A DNA stretch of 64,000 bases from Planococcus halotolerans (GCF_003289955.1 NZ_QLZR01000003.1:1-64000), one strand, 5' to 3'; positions 1 through 8,504 are shown, numbered from the stretch's first letter. Notes: generated by a model from the sequence alone, not told the origin. Made by a program: numbers and translations.

Positions 1-52
1 AGCGTGGCGACACGTGCAGCTGACGAATACTAATCGATCGAGGACTTAACCA
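1..52 (+). rRNA. 23S ribosomal RNA, 3' end (partial)
   Basis: The first ~50 bases match the conserved 3' terminus of Bacillales 23S rRNA (CTGACGAATACTAATCGATC, then GAGGACTTAACC). The rest of the gene lies before the window. The exact 3' end is placed by analogy and may be off by a few bases. Confidence 0.9.
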
Positions 53-134
53 ATTACTTTCATGATTCGCTTTGCATTCAACCGTTTCAATGTCCGTTGT
101 ATCCAGTTTTGAGGGCGCAAGCACTCAAATACAG

Positions 135-249
135 TCCAGTGACGATGGCAAAGAGGCCACACCCGTTCCCATCCCGAACACGGCAGTTAAGCTCTTTTGC
201 GCCGATGGTAGTTGGGGGTCTCCCCCTGTGAGAGTAGGACGTCGCTGGT
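135..249 (+). rRNA. 5S ribosomal RNA
   Basis: Contains the conserved 5S blocks CACACCCGTTCCCATCCCGA, ACACGGCAGTTAAGCTC and GAGAGTAGGACG. The 5' segment CCAGTGAC (136-143) pairs with GTCGCTGG (241-248) to form helix I, which fixes the ends to within a base or two. It lies about 85 bp after the 23S end, the usual order of an rRNA operon. Confidence 0.93.
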
Positions 250-263
250 CTGATTTTTTTTAT

Positions 264-336
264 GGTCCCGTGGTGTAGCGGTTAACATGCCTGCCTGTCA
301 CGCAGGAGATCGCCGGTTCGATCCCGGTCGGGACCG
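264..336 (+). tRNA. tRNA-Asp (GTC anticodon)
   Basis: Complete cloverleaf. The acceptor stem GGTCCCG pairs with CGGGACC. The anticodon stem CCTGC/GCAGG encloses loop CTGTCAC with anticodon GTC. The T arm contains GGTTCGATCCC. The discriminator base is G and CCA is not encoded. It is the only tRNA after the 5S gene here and probably belongs to the rRNA operon transcript, since a terminator follows at once. Confidence 0.96.
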
Positions 337-345
337 TCTTATGAT

Positions 346-379
346 AAACACAGCCAAGCCGCTGTGTTTATTTTTTTTG
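346..379 (+). terminator. Rho-independent terminator of the rRNA/tRNA-Asp transcript
   Basis: AAACACAGC pairs with GCTGTGTTT around a six-base loop, followed by A and eight T. It lies 10 bp after tRNA-Asp and separates the rRNA operon from tsaE. Confidence 0.88.
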
Positions 380-457
380 TCCAAAAGCAACAAGTTTTAA
401 CGGATGTTAAGATACAGAACTTCCGAACAACTGAGTGAGACGGGTAATATATTTTGA

Positions 458-487
458 TTTACAAGCATTTCTTCGCTAAACTATGTT
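458..487 (+). promoter_or_regulatory. Possible sigma-A promoter of the tsaE operon
   Basis: TTTACA (458-463) and TATGTT (482-487) are separated by 18 bp and lie about 25 bp before the tsaE start. Both hexamers are imperfect, so this is a candidate only. Confidence 0.35.
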
Positions 488-511
488 AAGACTCAATAGA
501 GGTGACAAAGA

Positions 512-964
512 ATGACTTATACTATAGAAGTAAATTCTCCGGAAGAAACGGAAGCGTTTGCTGCAAAGCTGGCGGGTTTATTGAAGGCCGGTGATTTGCT
601 GACGCTGGAAGGTGGCCTAGGAGCCGGGAAAACAACGTTTACTAAAGGCTTGGCGAAAGGCCTCGGGATTAAACGGATGGTCAACAGCCCGACGTTTACG
701 ATTTTGAAACAGTATTCCGGGAACCTGGATCTCAATCATTTTGATGTCTACAGACTTGAAAACAGTGATGAAGATATCGGTTTTGATGAGTTATTTGCCA
801 GTGAGGCAGTTTCCGTTGTCGAGTGGGCGCAATTTATAGAAGATTATTTGCCCGATGAACGATTGGAAATTACCATAGACCGTCTATCAGAAGAAAGCCG
901 TGCAATTCAGCTGCATCCGATTGGACAGCGTTTTGAAACTCTTTGCAAGGAGATTATGCCATGA
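512..964 (+). CDS. tsaE: tRNA threonylcarbamoyladenosine biosynthesis ATPase TsaE
   Basis: 150 aa cytoplasmic P-loop ATPase of the TsaE (YjeE/YdiB) family. Walker A is GGLGAGKTT at about residues 34-42, followed by the family block NSPTFTILKQY and, further on, DVYRL and EWAQF. TsaE works with TsaB and TsaD to make N6-threonylcarbamoyladenosine at A37 of ANN-decoding tRNAs, where its ATP hydrolysis resets the complex. An AGAGGTG ribosome site precedes ATG 512. It is the first gene of tsaE-tsaB-rimI-tsaD, and its stop codon overlaps the tsaB start (ATGA), so the two are translationally coupled. Length and gene order agree with B. subtilis ydiB. Confidence 0.95.
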   Translation: MTYTIEVNSPEETEAFAAKLAGLLKAGDLLTLEGGLGAGKTTFTKGLAKGLGIKRMVNSPTFTILKQYSGNLDLNHFDVYRLENSDEDIGFDELFASEAVSVVEWAQFIEDYLPDERLEITIDRLSEESRAIQLHPIGQRFETLCKEIMP

Positions 965-1656
965 TTTACCTAGGAATCGACACATCGAATTCGCCATTAG
1001 CTATTGCATTGGCAAAAGACGATACCATTCTAATAGAAGAAACATCAAATCTTAAAATAAACCATTCCTTGACTGCCATGCCTGCTGTAGAGGACCTAAT
1101 GGCAAAAGCCAAGGTGAATCCATCGGAATTGACTCATATTGCTGTTGCTGAAGGTCCTGGATCTTATACTGGCGTGCGTATCGGTCTTACGATTGCCAAA
1201 ACATTGGCGTGGTCGTTAAAAATACCCTTGCATATGGTGTCGAGCCTAAAAGTATTGGCAGCAAATGGCCAATTTTTTGACGGAATTATATGCCCGTTAA
1301 TGGATGCAAGAAGAGGCACTGCCTTTATGGGTGCTTACGCCGGCGAAAGCCTGGAGTCGGTAATTCCTGATCAGCACAGTGATGTAAGGGAATTTCTTCT
1401 GCAATTGAAAGAAACAGGGCGTCCGGTTTTATTTGTGGGGATGGATATTGAAATCCATAAGGAAACAATCCGTGAGGCCCTTGGAGACCAGGCTGTTTTT
1501 GCAGCACCACAGAACCGCTTGCCACGGGCTTCGAATTTGATCATGCTGGCGAAACAATCCACCGAGCAGAATGTGCATCATGCGGTGCCTGAATATCGCC
1601 GGATTACAGAAGCCGAAGCGAATTATCTCAAGGCACAAGGCGGCGGAGAATCATGA
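961..1656 (+). CDS. tsaB: tRNA threonylcarbamoyladenosine biosynthesis protein TsaB
   Basis: 231 aa ASKHA-fold protein and inactive paralogue of TsaD that scaffolds the t6A complex. The N-terminus GIDTSNSPLAIAL and the motif EGPGSYTGVRIGL are typical of TsaB. I chose ATG 961 because AAGGAG (947-952) lies 8 bp before it and it overlaps the tsaE stop as ATGA; an in-frame TTG at 943 would sit inside tsaE with no ribosome site. It overlaps rimI by 4 bp at its end. Orthologous position to B. subtilis ydiC. Confidence 0.95.
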   Translation: MIYLGIDTSNSPLAIALAKDDTILIEETSNLKINHSLTAMPAVEDLMAKAKVNPSELTHIAVAEGPGSYTGVRIGLTIAKTLAWSLKIPLHMVSSLKVLAANGQFFDGIICPLMDARRGTAFMGAYAGESLESVIPDQHSDVREFLLQLKETGRPVLFVGMDIEIHKETIREALGDQAVFAAPQNRLPRASNLIMLAKQSTEQNVHHAVPEYRRITEAEANYLKAQGGGES

Positions 1657-2108
1657 ATGACGAAGTGACCTTCCGCAAAATGACAGTCGACGATGTGGAT
1701 GCTGTATTTGAGATTGAGCATTCATCCTTTTCTTTACCATGGACAAAAGAAGCCTTCCATTATGAAATGATGGAAAACAGGCATGCTTATTATGTTTTGG
1801 CTGAAACATCGGATGGAATCGTCGGTTTTTGCGGCTTATGGATTGTCATGGATGAATGCCATGTGACCAATATCGCCATACGGCCGGAACAGCGCGGCAA
1901 AAAATTGGGTGAGAAACTCATGATTGCTGCAATGGAGACGGCAAAGGAAAATGGGGCAAAGGCGATGACTCTTGAAGCCAGAGTGAGCAATACTATTGCA
2001 AGAAACCTTTACGAAAAACTTGGATTTAAAAATGGAGGCATCCGGAAAAGCTATTACTCAGATAATTTTGAGGATGCCATAGTGATGTGGGTGAATTTTG
2101 ATGAATGA
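1653..2108 (+). CDS. rimI: Ribosomal protein bS18 alanine N-acetyltransferase RimI
   Basis: 151 aa GNAT-fold acetyltransferase. The acetyl-CoA loop is seen as [14 protein letters not shown] (about residues 77-90), followed by [19 protein letters not shown], the conserved beta5-alpha4 region of the RimI family, and a C-terminal [12 protein letters not shown]. RimI acetylates the N-terminal alanine of ribosomal protein S18; in Firmicutes it is almost always kept within the t6A cluster, as here. The start overlaps the tsaB stop (ATGA), and the end overlaps the tsaD start by 8 bp. Family assignment is firm; the exact protein substrate is inferred from the family. Confidence 0.93.
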   Translation: MNDEVTFRKMTVDDVDAVFEIEHSSFSLPWTKEAFHYEMMENRHAYYVLAETSDGIVGFCGLWIVMDECHVTNIAIRPEQRGKKLGEKLMIAAMETAKENGAKAMTLEARVSNTIARNLYEKLGFKNGGIRKSYYSDNFEDAIVMWVNFDE

Positions 2109-3120
2109 AGACATCTATGTATTGGGAATAGAGACAAGTTGTGATGAAACCGCGGCGTCTGTAGTAAAAAACGGTACGGAAATCATCTCTAACGTTGTCG
2201 CTTCACAAATTGAAAGCCATAAGCGCTTTGGTGGAGTTGTACCGGAAATCGCTTCAAGACATCATGTCGAACAGATTACATTGGTGATTGAAGAAGCACT
2301 GCAGCAGGCAGAAATGACTCCAACTGGGTTGAGTGCAGTGGCTGTAACCGAAGGGCCAGGATTAGTCGGTGCTTTATTGATTGGCGTAAATGCAGCGAAA
2401 GCTTTTGCGTTTGCCCATCAATTGCCGATTATCGGAGTGCATCATATAGCAGGCCATATCTATGCCAACCGGCTTGCGCAGGAAATGGAGTTTCCTTTAC
2501 TTGCTCTAGTGATTTCGGGTGGACATACAGAACTGGTATATATGAAGGAACATGGCCATTTTGAAGTCATTGGGGAAACCCGTGACGATGCAGCAGGGGA
2601 AGCGTATGACAAAGTAGCGCGTACGTTGAACCTTCCGTATCCAGGAGGCCCTCATATTGACCGTCTGGCACATGAAAGCACAAACCCGGTCGATTTTCCG
2701 CGTGTTTGGTTGGAAGAAGGCTCTTATGACTTCAGTTTCAGCGGCTTGAAATCATCGGTATTGAATTATATGCACAATGCGGCGCAGCGCGGGGAACAGG
2801 TGAAACCTGAAGATGTTGCTGCCGGATTCCAGAACAGCGTAGTTGAAGTGGTTACTGCCAAAACCCTGAAGGCAGCTGATCAATACAAGGTACGGCAAGT
2901 GATTGCAGCAGGAGGGGTGGCAGCCAATAAAGGCTTGCGTGCTTCTCTTGAAAAAGAGTTTACAGAGAAAGGCATTCCTTTCTTTATTCCGCCGTTGCGT
3001 TTATGCACCGACAATGCAGCGATGATTGCGGCCGCAGGGACAGTGATGTTTGAAAAAGGCATCCGCGGAAATATGGCCATGAACGGCCGTCCAGGAATGG
3101 AAATGGCTTCATGGATTTAA
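2101..3120 (+). CDS. tsaD: tRNA N6-adenosine threonylcarbamoyltransferase TsaD (Gcp)
   Basis: 339 aa catalytic subunit of the t6A complex that moves the threonylcarbamoyl group from its AMP ester to A37 of tRNA. It shows the signature [15 protein letters not shown] at the N-terminus, the metal-binding HHIAGH motif (about residues 110-115), [20 protein letters not shown] and a C-terminal CTDNAAMIA. Start taken as ATG 2101; a TTG one codon earlier is in frame but less likely. Last gene of the t6A cluster, followed by a terminator. Known as gcp or ydiE in B. subtilis. Confidence 0.96.
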   Translation: MNEDIYVLGIETSCDETAASVVKNGTEIISNVVASQIESHKRFGGVVPEIASRHHVEQITLVIEEALQQAEMTPTGLSAVAVTEGPGLVGALLIGVNAAKAFAFAHQLPIIGVHHIAGHIYANRLAQEMEFPLLALVISGGHTELVYMKEHGHFEVIGETRDDAAGEAYDKVARTLNLPYPGGPHIDRLAHESTNPVDFPRVWLEEGSYDFSFSGLKSSVLNYMHNAAQRGEQVKPEDVAAGFQNSVVEVVTAKTLKAADQYKVRQVIAAGGVAANKGLRASLEKEFTEKGIPFFIPPLRLCTDNAAMIAAAGTVMFEKGIRGNMAMNGRPGMEMASWI

Positions 3121-3140
3121 ATTGTTAATAAATAAATACT

Positions 3141-3185
3141 AAAAAGCTCTTTATCCACAATTCAGATAAAGAGCTTTTTCTTTTT
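3141..3185. terminator. Terminator after tsaD, with a DnaA box in the hairpin
   Basis: AAAAAGCTCTTTATC pairs with GATAAAGAGCTTTTT and is followed by CTTTTT. The hairpin also works on the other strand. The perfect DnaA box TTATCCACA (3151-3159) straddles the stem and loop. Confidence 0.85.
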
Positions 3186-3468
3186 GTGCATAAGTAAGCT
3201 GGAAATCGGAAATTTAATGAAAAAATGCGAAAATTCCATGGACTTATCCACTTTTTATAAACAAACCACTTAAATTCTGTCAATAGAGAACATTTGTACT
3301 TATGCACAATTTGTTAGTAAGCTGTTTGTAAGTCGAGAATAACTTGGTGATTTCCTATATCTTGTGTACCATATAGCAGGATACTATGTGGGTAACTTTT
3401 TTATTGATTGTGGATAATGTGCATAACACTGTTGATAGTTGATGCACAAGGAGAAGCGATGTGCACAA
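3151..3468. promoter_or_regulatory. Cluster of DnaA boxes in the tsaD / ABC-F intergenic region
   Basis: Five exact matches to TTATNCACA lie in about 280 bp: 3151-3159 (+), 3185-3193 (-), 3300-3308 (+), 3409-3417 (-) and 3418-3426 (-), the last two head to tail with no gap. Three one-mismatch copies lie at 3244-3252, 3440-3448 and 3460-3468. Chance would give about 0.01 exact matches in this length on both strands. No gene or promoter explains the spacing. The region lies between convergent genes and is AT-rich. It probably binds DnaA outside the origin, as DnaA-box clusters do in B. subtilis; to my memory the gcp-ydiF gap is one such site there, which would make this a conserved locus. Confidence 0.8.
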
Positions 3469-3515
3469 CTTTGTGGAAATAAATATTTTACAAAAGGGTA
3501 TTGACCAAGATATGG

Positions 3516-3547
3516 ACAAAGAAAAACCGCATACAAAAGTATACGGT
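3516..3547 (-). terminator. Terminator of the ABC-F gene
   Basis: On the minus strand ACCGTATAC, a four-base TTTT loop and GTATGCGGT are followed by TTTTTCTTTG. The stem begins at the ABC-F stop codon. Confidence 0.75.
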
Positions 3548-5490
3548 CAATTTGCTAATTGTTCAAGTTTTTCCTGCAATTCAAGCCATAACGCCATTGT
3601 TTCTTCGTGTTGCCCTTTCAGTTCTTCCAACTGCTGCTGCAGAGGAAGCAGGCGTTCATGATCCTGGAAAATTTCAGGGTCGGTGAATTGCTCTTCTGTT
3701 TCGGCAATCTGTAAATCCAGTTTTTCCATATCCTGCTCAACTTCTTCAAGCTGGCGCGTCAATTGGCGTTCCAGTTTTTTTGCTTCCTTATCGATTTGTG
3801 AAGTAGAGGCGGCAGTTTCCGGTTTATTGATGACAGAAGGATTTTCAGCTTCTTCCAATGCTTTCAATTCTTCTGTTTCCAGCTTCTTCTCTACATAATA
3901 ATCGTAATCGCCAAGGTACTCGGTCGTACCTTCCTTCATCAACTCGACCACTTTTGTGGAAATGCGATTCATGAAATAACGGTCGTGGGATACGAAAAGG
4001 ATGGTGCCGGGATAGTCGAGCAACGCGTTTTCAAGGACTTCCTTGCTGTCGAGGTCCAAGTGGTTGGTCGGTTCATCGAGCAATAAAACATTCGCTTTTT
4101 GCATCATCAGTTTCGCGAGTGCCACCCGTGCTTTTTCGCCGCCAGAAAGAGATGAAACGGGTTTTAATACGTCGTCGCCTGAGAACAGGAAACGGCCGAG
4201 AATGCCCCGAATATCTTTTTCGTTGACCATCGGATAATCGTCCCATAGTTCGTTTAATACGAGTTTATTACCTTTCAGGTTTGCCTGTTCCTGGTCGTAA
4301 TAGCCGAATTGGATGCCGGTGCCGTAATGGATGTCGCCATTAAGCGGCGGAATTTCCTTAATGATTGTTTTCAGTAACGTCGATTTGCCGACACCATTCG
4401 GTCCGACAAGAGCGAGGCTTTCCTGGCGGTACAGCTTTACATTGATGTTTTCGGAGACCGGTTTTCCGCTGTATCCGATTTTTAAATCACGGACATTGAG
4501 CACATCATTGCCACTTTGTTTGGCGATAGTGAAGCCGAAACGAGCTGATTTTTCATTGCCGTCGGGCGCTTCCATCCAATCAGTTTTTTCGAGCACACGG
4601 CGCCGGCTTTGAGCCATTTTAGTCGTTGACGCACGGACCAGATTGCGGGCGACATAATCTTCGAGCTTCGCTTTTTCGCTTTGCTGTTTTTCAAACTGTT
4701 TCTGGTCCAGCTCGTACTGTTTCGCTTTTTCGTCGAGATAACGGCTGTAGTTGCCGGTGAATTTCCGGACCTGGTGGCGTGACACTTCATAGACAATGTT
4801 AACAACCTGGTCCAGGAAGTAGCGGTCATGCGATACGACCAGGATGGCGCCGGGATAATTCTTCAAGTAATTCTCAAGCCAGCTCAATGTTTCGATGTCC
4901 AGGTGGTTGGTCGGTTCATCGAGAATCAATAGCTGCGGCTTGGTCAGCAGATGTTTGGCGAGCATCAGGCGGGTTTTCTGGCCGCCTGACAATGAAACCA
5001 CTTTTTTGCCGTAATCATCGGAATAGAATTTCATGCCGTGCAGGATGGCGCGGGTATCAGCTTCGTACTGATAGCCGCCGGCGTCCTTAAAAGCGTGCTG
5101 AAGAGCATCGTATTCCTGCATCACTTTTTCGTTGATTTCCTGATTGTTGTAGACAGCAGGATCAGCCATCTGTTCCTCGAGCCGGCGCAATTGCTGTTCC
5201 TGTTCGCGGAAGCCACTGAAGATGGTCATCATTTCGTCCCAGATTGTCATGTCGGATTCAAGCTTGGACTGTTGCTCGAGATAGCCGACAGTCAAATCTT
5301 TTGGCATGATGATGTCGCCGCTGTCATACGATATTTCCCCGGAAATAATTTTCAGCAGCGTTGATTTTCCTGCGCCGTTCCGGCCGACTAGAGCGACCCG
5401 GTCCCGGTGCTGGACTTCTAATTTAACGCCGGAGAGGATTTCCTCCGCCCCGAACGATTTATGGATTTGGTTTACTTGCAATACGATCAT
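3547..5490 (-). CDS. ABC-F family ATP-binding protein (YdiF-like translation factor)
   Basis: 647 aa soluble protein with two ABC ATPase domains and no membrane segment, the layout of the ABC-F family that acts on ribosomes. Domain 1 has Walker A GRNGAGKST (about 37-45) and signature LSGGQKTRLMLAKHLL. Domain 2 has GPNGVGKST and LSGGEKARVALAKLMM. Both have LLDEPTNHLD. The interdomain linker (about 250-320) is charged and helical, and the last ~90 residues form a Glu/Lys/Gln-rich coiled coil. It is transcribed against tsaD and away from rex. The position matches B. subtilis ydiF. The exact role (translation quality control or antibiotic protection) cannot be read from sequence. Confidence 0.92.
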   Translation of the reverse strand: MIVLQVNQIHKSFGAEEILSGVKLEVQHRDRVALVGRNGAGKSTLLKIISGEISYDSGDIIMPKDLTVGYLEQQSKLESDMTIWDEMMTIFSGFREQEQQLRRLEEQMADPAVYNNQEINEKVMQEYDALQHAFKDAGGYQYEADTRAILHGMKFYSDDYGKKVVSLSGGQKTRLMLAKHLLTKPQLLILDEPTNHLDIETLSWLENYLKNYPGAILVVSHDRYFLDQVVNIVYEVSRHQVRKFTGNYSRYLDEKAKQYELDQKQFEKQQSEKAKLEDYVARNLVRASTTKMAQSRRRVLEKTDWMEAPDGNEKSARFGFTIAKQSGNDVLNVRDLKIGYSGKPVSENINVKLYRQESLALVGPNGVGKSTLLKTIIKEIPPLNGDIHYGTGIQFGYYDQEQANLKGNKLVLNELWDDYPMVNEKDIRGILGRFLFSGDDVLKPVSSLSGGEKARVALAKLMMQKANVLLLDEPTNHLDLDSKEVLENALLDYPGTILFVSHDRYFMNRISTKVVELMKEGTTEYLGDYDYYVEKKLETEELKALEEAENPSVINKPETAASTSQIDKEAKKLERQLTRQLEEVEQDMEKLDLQIAETEEQFTDPEIFQDHERLLPLQQQLEELKGQHEETMALWLELQEKLEQLAN

Positions 5491-5619
5491 TTTGGGTCAC
5501 CTCTATTCTCTCTAAGTGTAGCCGATAGAAGCGGGCTTCGCAATCGGCCGGACCTTTACATATCGGGCCGCCTCATGTAAGATAAAGGCGATTTGACAAG
5601 ACCCAGGAGGTAACATTGC

Positions 5620-6255
5620 ATGTTACAGGAACCAACATCCAAAATTCCACAAGCTACTACAAAACGGCTTCCGCTTTATTATCGTTTTCTTCAGAATTTC
5701 GCCAATGCCGGTCAGAAGAGAATTTCTTCCCAGGAACTGAGCGAAGCAATGAAAATAGATTCGGCCACCATCAGAAGGGATTTTTCCCATCTAGGAGCAC
5801 TTGGCAAGAAAGGTTATGGCTATGACGTTCAGGAACTGCTCGAATTCTTCCGCAAGACACTGGACCAGGACGAAGCGACGAACGTAGCGTTGATCGGCGT
5901 CGGCAGCCTTGGCAGCGCCTTTTTGAAGTATAATTTCCACCGCAACCATAATACGAAGATCATTCTTGCTTTTGATTCGAATAGTCCGCATGAAGGCGAA
6001 AAGATCAGCGGCATCGATACGTACCATCCGGATATGATTGAAGAAAAAATTAAGGAATATGGTGTTGAAGTGGTCATCTTGACTGTGCCGTCACGCTCTG
6101 CCCAGGAAGTCACAGACCGTCTGGCAGCAACGGCGATCAAAGGGATTCTGAACTTCACACCTGTCCGCATTGCGGTCCCTGAAAACATCCATGTGCAGAC
6201 CATCGATTTGTCGGTAGAGCTGCAGACGCTGATTTATATGATCAAGCATACATGA
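5620..6255 (+). CDS. rex: Redox-sensing transcriptional repressor Rex
   Basis: 211 aa. The N-terminal winged helix (about 1-80) contains [35 protein letters not shown] and [10 protein letters not shown], all hallmarks of Rex. A Rossmann NAD(H) domain follows with [10 protein letters not shown]. Rex represses genes of anaerobic and fermentative metabolism and leaves DNA when NADH is high. AGGAGG precedes ATG 5620. It is divergent from the ABC-F gene and followed by tatA, as in B. subtilis, where moaC lies between ydiF and rex; moaC is absent here. Confidence 0.95.
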   Translation: MLQEPTSKIPQATTKRLPLYYRFLQNFANAGQKRISSQELSEAMKIDSATIRRDFSHLGALGKKGYGYDVQELLEFFRKTLDQDEATNVALIGVGSLGSAFLKYNFHRNHNTKIILAFDSNSPHEGEKISGIDTYHPDMIEEKIKEYGVEVVILTVPSRSAQEVTDRLAATAIKGILNFTPVRIAVPENIHVQTIDLSVELQTLIYMIKHT

Positions 6256-6346
6256 CTTAAAATCTTCACATTTGAAGAGTCCAAGGAAATAGCCAAAGCG
6301 GTACAGATGCTGTAAAATAAGACGCATACTACAGGAGGTGTCAATT

Positions 6347-6541
6347 ATGCCAGGTCCACTAAGTTTGATCGTTATTGCAGTTGTAGCATTGTTGATTTTC
6401 GGGCCGAAGAAATTGCCGGAATTGGGTAAAGCGTTCGGTTCTTCACTTCGCGAATTCAAGAATGCCACTAAGGGGCTTGTTGATGATGACGACGATGACG
6501 TTTCAACAAAGAAGAAAGAAGAGCAAAAAGAACTACGATAG
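6347..6541 (+). CDS. tatA: Twin-arginine translocase subunit TatA
   Basis: 64 aa. A short N-terminal membrane helix ([19 protein letters not shown]) is followed by the [11 protein letters not shown] hinge and an amphipathic helix ending in an acidic run of Asp and a Lys/Glu tail: the standard TatA layout. ATG 6347 is chosen because AGGAGG lies 8 bp upstream; the in-frame GTG at 6338 overlaps that ribosome site. Twelve bp separate it from tatC, so the two form a minimal TatAC export system for folded proteins, equivalent to TatAy-TatCy. Confidence 0.94.
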   Translation: MPGPLSLIVIAVVALLIFGPKKLPELGKAFGSSLREFKNATKGLVDDDDDDVSTKKKEEQKELR

Positions 6542-6553
6542 GATGTTAATCCG

Positions 6554-7321
6554 ATGAATGAAAAAGATATGACATTAGTTGAACATATAGGTGAATTGAG
6601 AAAACGGCTGACGATTATAGTCGTTTTCTTTCTATTGGCCGTCATTGTCAGCTTTTTCCTCGCTCAGCCGCTGATCAACTATCTGCAGTATACAGAGGAA
6701 GCGAAAAATCTGACATTGAATGCCTTTAAGATTACAGACCCGCTGAAGATCTATATGCAAGTCATGATGATTCTTGCGCTGTTCATCACTTCACCAGTGA
6801 TCATGTATCATTTCTGGGCATTCATCAGCCCCGGCCTGCATGATAAAGAACGGCGGGCGACATTGAGTTATATCCCGTTTTCACTGCTGCTTTTTGTCGG
6901 AGGGATCGCCTTTTCCTATTTGGTGCTGTTCCCTTACGTAATCGGCTTTATGCTGAATATTTCCGACAATCTCTCCATACAGGAAACAATCGGGATCAAT
7001 GAATACTTCCAGTTCCTGTTCCAGATCACCTTGCCATTCGGCTTCATTTTCCAGTTGCCGGTGCTGATGCTGTTTCTGACCAGGCTCGGAATCATTACAC
7101 CGATGCTGATGACGCAATACCGCAAGTACGCGTATTTTGCGCTGGTGGTTATCGCAGCTTTCATCACGCCGCCGGATATCATTTCACATCTGATTGTGAC
7201 GCTGCCGTTGATTCTATTATATGAATTCAGTATTATCATCGCGAAAATCGGTTATCGTAAATTCTTGAAAGCCGAACAGCAGCAGGCAATCGAAGAACAA
7301 CAAAGCCTTTCAGAGGAATAA
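6554..7321 (+). CDS. tatC: Twin-arginine translocase subunit TatC
   Basis: 255 aa integral membrane protein with about six hydrophobic helices. The N-terminal MTLVEHIGELRKRL is the conserved signal-peptide-recognising segment. FWAFISPGLHDKERR in the first periplasmic region, FGFIFQLPV and FITPPDIISHLIVTLPLILLYE are further TatC signatures. The charged, Gln-rich tail is cytoplasmic. Forms the Tat receptor with TatA. A bidirectional terminator follows. Confidence 0.95.
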   Translation: MNEKDMTLVEHIGELRKRLTIIVVFFLLAVIVSFFLAQPLINYLQYTEEAKNLTLNAFKITDPLKIYMQVMMILALFITSPVIMYHFWAFISPGLHDKERRATLSYIPFSLLLFVGGIAFSYLVLFPYVIGFMLNISDNLSIQETIGINEYFQFLFQITLPFGFIFQLPVLMLFLTRLGIITPMLMTQYRKYAYFALVVIAAFITPPDIISHLIVTLPLILLYEFSIIIAKIGYRKFLKAEQQQAIEEQQSLSEE

Positions 7322-7370
7322 ACTCTGTGGGGTTTTTGTTTTTAATAGAGTGCATTTTTCAAACAAACCA

Positions 7371-7401
7371 AAAGCCCGGCTGCTAAGTGCAGCCGGGCTT
7401 T
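7371..7401. terminator. Bidirectional terminator between tatC and the CPBP protease gene
   Basis: AAAGCCCGGCTGC pairs with GCAGCCGGGCTTT around a short loop. A-rich and T-rich flanks allow it to work for both convergent genes. Confidence 0.85.
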
Positions 7402-7403
7402 GT

Positions 7404-8222
7404 TTATCTGAAGAAAATTTGGGTGATGAATTGAATCTGCTCCAATTGTTCCATGCGTTCGATGAAGCGGTTGATTTTGTCCATATTCAGCTGGATGAGC
7501 ATAACGTAACCGTTCAGCAGGATATGGGCGATGATTGGCGTCAGCAGGCTTTTCGTTTTCTTGTACAGGAACGCAAGAATCAGACCGGTTGTGAAATACA
7601 GCAGAAGATGAGTGAATTCCAAATGGACGGCTGCAAAAACGAGGGCGCTGACAGCTGTAGCGATCCAGAAATTTGTTGTTTGGATCATTGAACCGAAAAC
7701 GACGCGGCGGAAAACGAGCTCTTCCATTACCGGTCCAAAGAGGACGACGGCGAAAATGGCAGCCGGCACGACTTCGGCGATGCTGACCAAATTGGATGTA
7801 TTCTCAGAGCCCGGGTCGATGCCCATGGCAAGTTCGATTAACGCGGCCAGCGATTGTCCGATGAGCAGCAGCAGGAAGCCGAAGAAACCCCACAGGATTG
7901 CCCAGCCGATATTAAGTTTCTTGCCTTTCCAGATGTCGAAGAATTTCTTGTCCCGAAAAACGACGATGAGGGCGATGGCAAAACCGATGCCCATGGCAAG
8001 GAAGATCAGCCAGCCGGATGTTGCCGCCTGGGCCATGTCAGGTTCCATGCCCTGGCCGATAAAATAATCATAAGTGGAGTTGATGAACAGTACGGGAGAT
8101 AATTGGATGGCGATGAAAATCAGTAACACATATAGAGAAGTCTTTTTAGTTTTCTTCCCTTTTGTTTTGGTTCCGGAATCTTTGAAGAGTTTATCTTTAA
8201 GCGAATTTTTCTCGTTGGCCAT
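7404..8222 (-). CDS. CPBP family intramembrane glutamic endopeptidase (YdiL-like)
   Basis: 272 aa membrane protein with about seven hydrophobic helices after a Lys-rich cytoplasmic N-terminus. It has the CPBP (Abi, PF02517) motifs: EELVFRR (the EExxxR glutamates), AAVHLEFTH (FxxxH) and HILLNG. Family members are CAAX-type or type-II intramembrane proteases; targets are unknown. ATG 8222 is preferred because AAAGGAA precedes it; the reading frame stays open further upstream to 8324 without a ribosome site. The position before groES matches B. subtilis ydiL, while ydiK is missing. Confidence 0.88.
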   Translation of the reverse strand: MANEKNSLKDKLFKDSGTKTKGKKTKKTSLYVLLIFIAIQLSPVLFINSTYDYFIGQGMEPDMAQAATSGWLIFLAMGIGFAIALIVVFRDKKFFDIWKGKKLNIGWAILWGFFGFLLLLIGQSLAALIELAMGIDPGSENTSNLVSIAEVVPAAIFAVVLFGPVMEELVFRRVVFGSMIQTTNFWIATAVSALVFAAVHLEFTHLLLYFTTGLILAFLYKKTKSLLTPIIAHILLNGYVMLIQLNMDKINRFIERMEQLEQIQFITQIFFR

Positions 8223-8295
8223 GTATACATAATTCCTTTCGTTTGCAGTCCTACTTTCTATTGTAGTGGTTAGAAAAAAATAGCGCAAAGAAATA

Positions 8296-8472
8296 AAGAA
8301 AAGCGCAAGCAAGATATGGGCCAAATGTAATTTGGCCCATATCTTTGCGACGAAGCTAGCGCAGCGATGCAGGAGCAGTAGGGTTTTTCACGATTTGGCG
8401 AAGCGGCGTGTTTTCAGCCGCACAGCCAAAGTGGCTTATGACCCGAAGAGCTGGGCCGCTGAAGTCTAGACA
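8296..8472. repeat. Dispersed intergenic repeat, family 1, copy A
   Basis: Begins with AAGAAAAGCGCAAG and ends with GGCCGCTGAAGTCTAGACA. The same ends recur at 45108-45222. The inside contains a 34-bp core (8344-8377, starting TTTGCGACGAAGCTAGCG and ending CAGGAGCA) found almost unchanged at 29111-29144 and, inverted, at 45138-45171. It also has a hairpin, GATATGGGCCAAA/TTTGGCCCATATC, at about 8313-8343. No open frame of note. It separates the CPBP gene from the groES promoter. Confidence 0.8.
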
Positions 8473-8504
8473 AATTTTCTTTCAAAAAGTGCATACCTTA
8501 CCGC

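Noticed and set aside
72-278. Open frame of 68 codons over the 5S rRNA
   Set aside because: It lies on the 5S gene and its spacers; the RNA identity is certain and no ribosome site precedes it.
5491-5619. A Rex operator in the rex/ABC-F divergent gap
   Set aside because: I looked for TTGTGA-N6-TCACAA and found no acceptable match.
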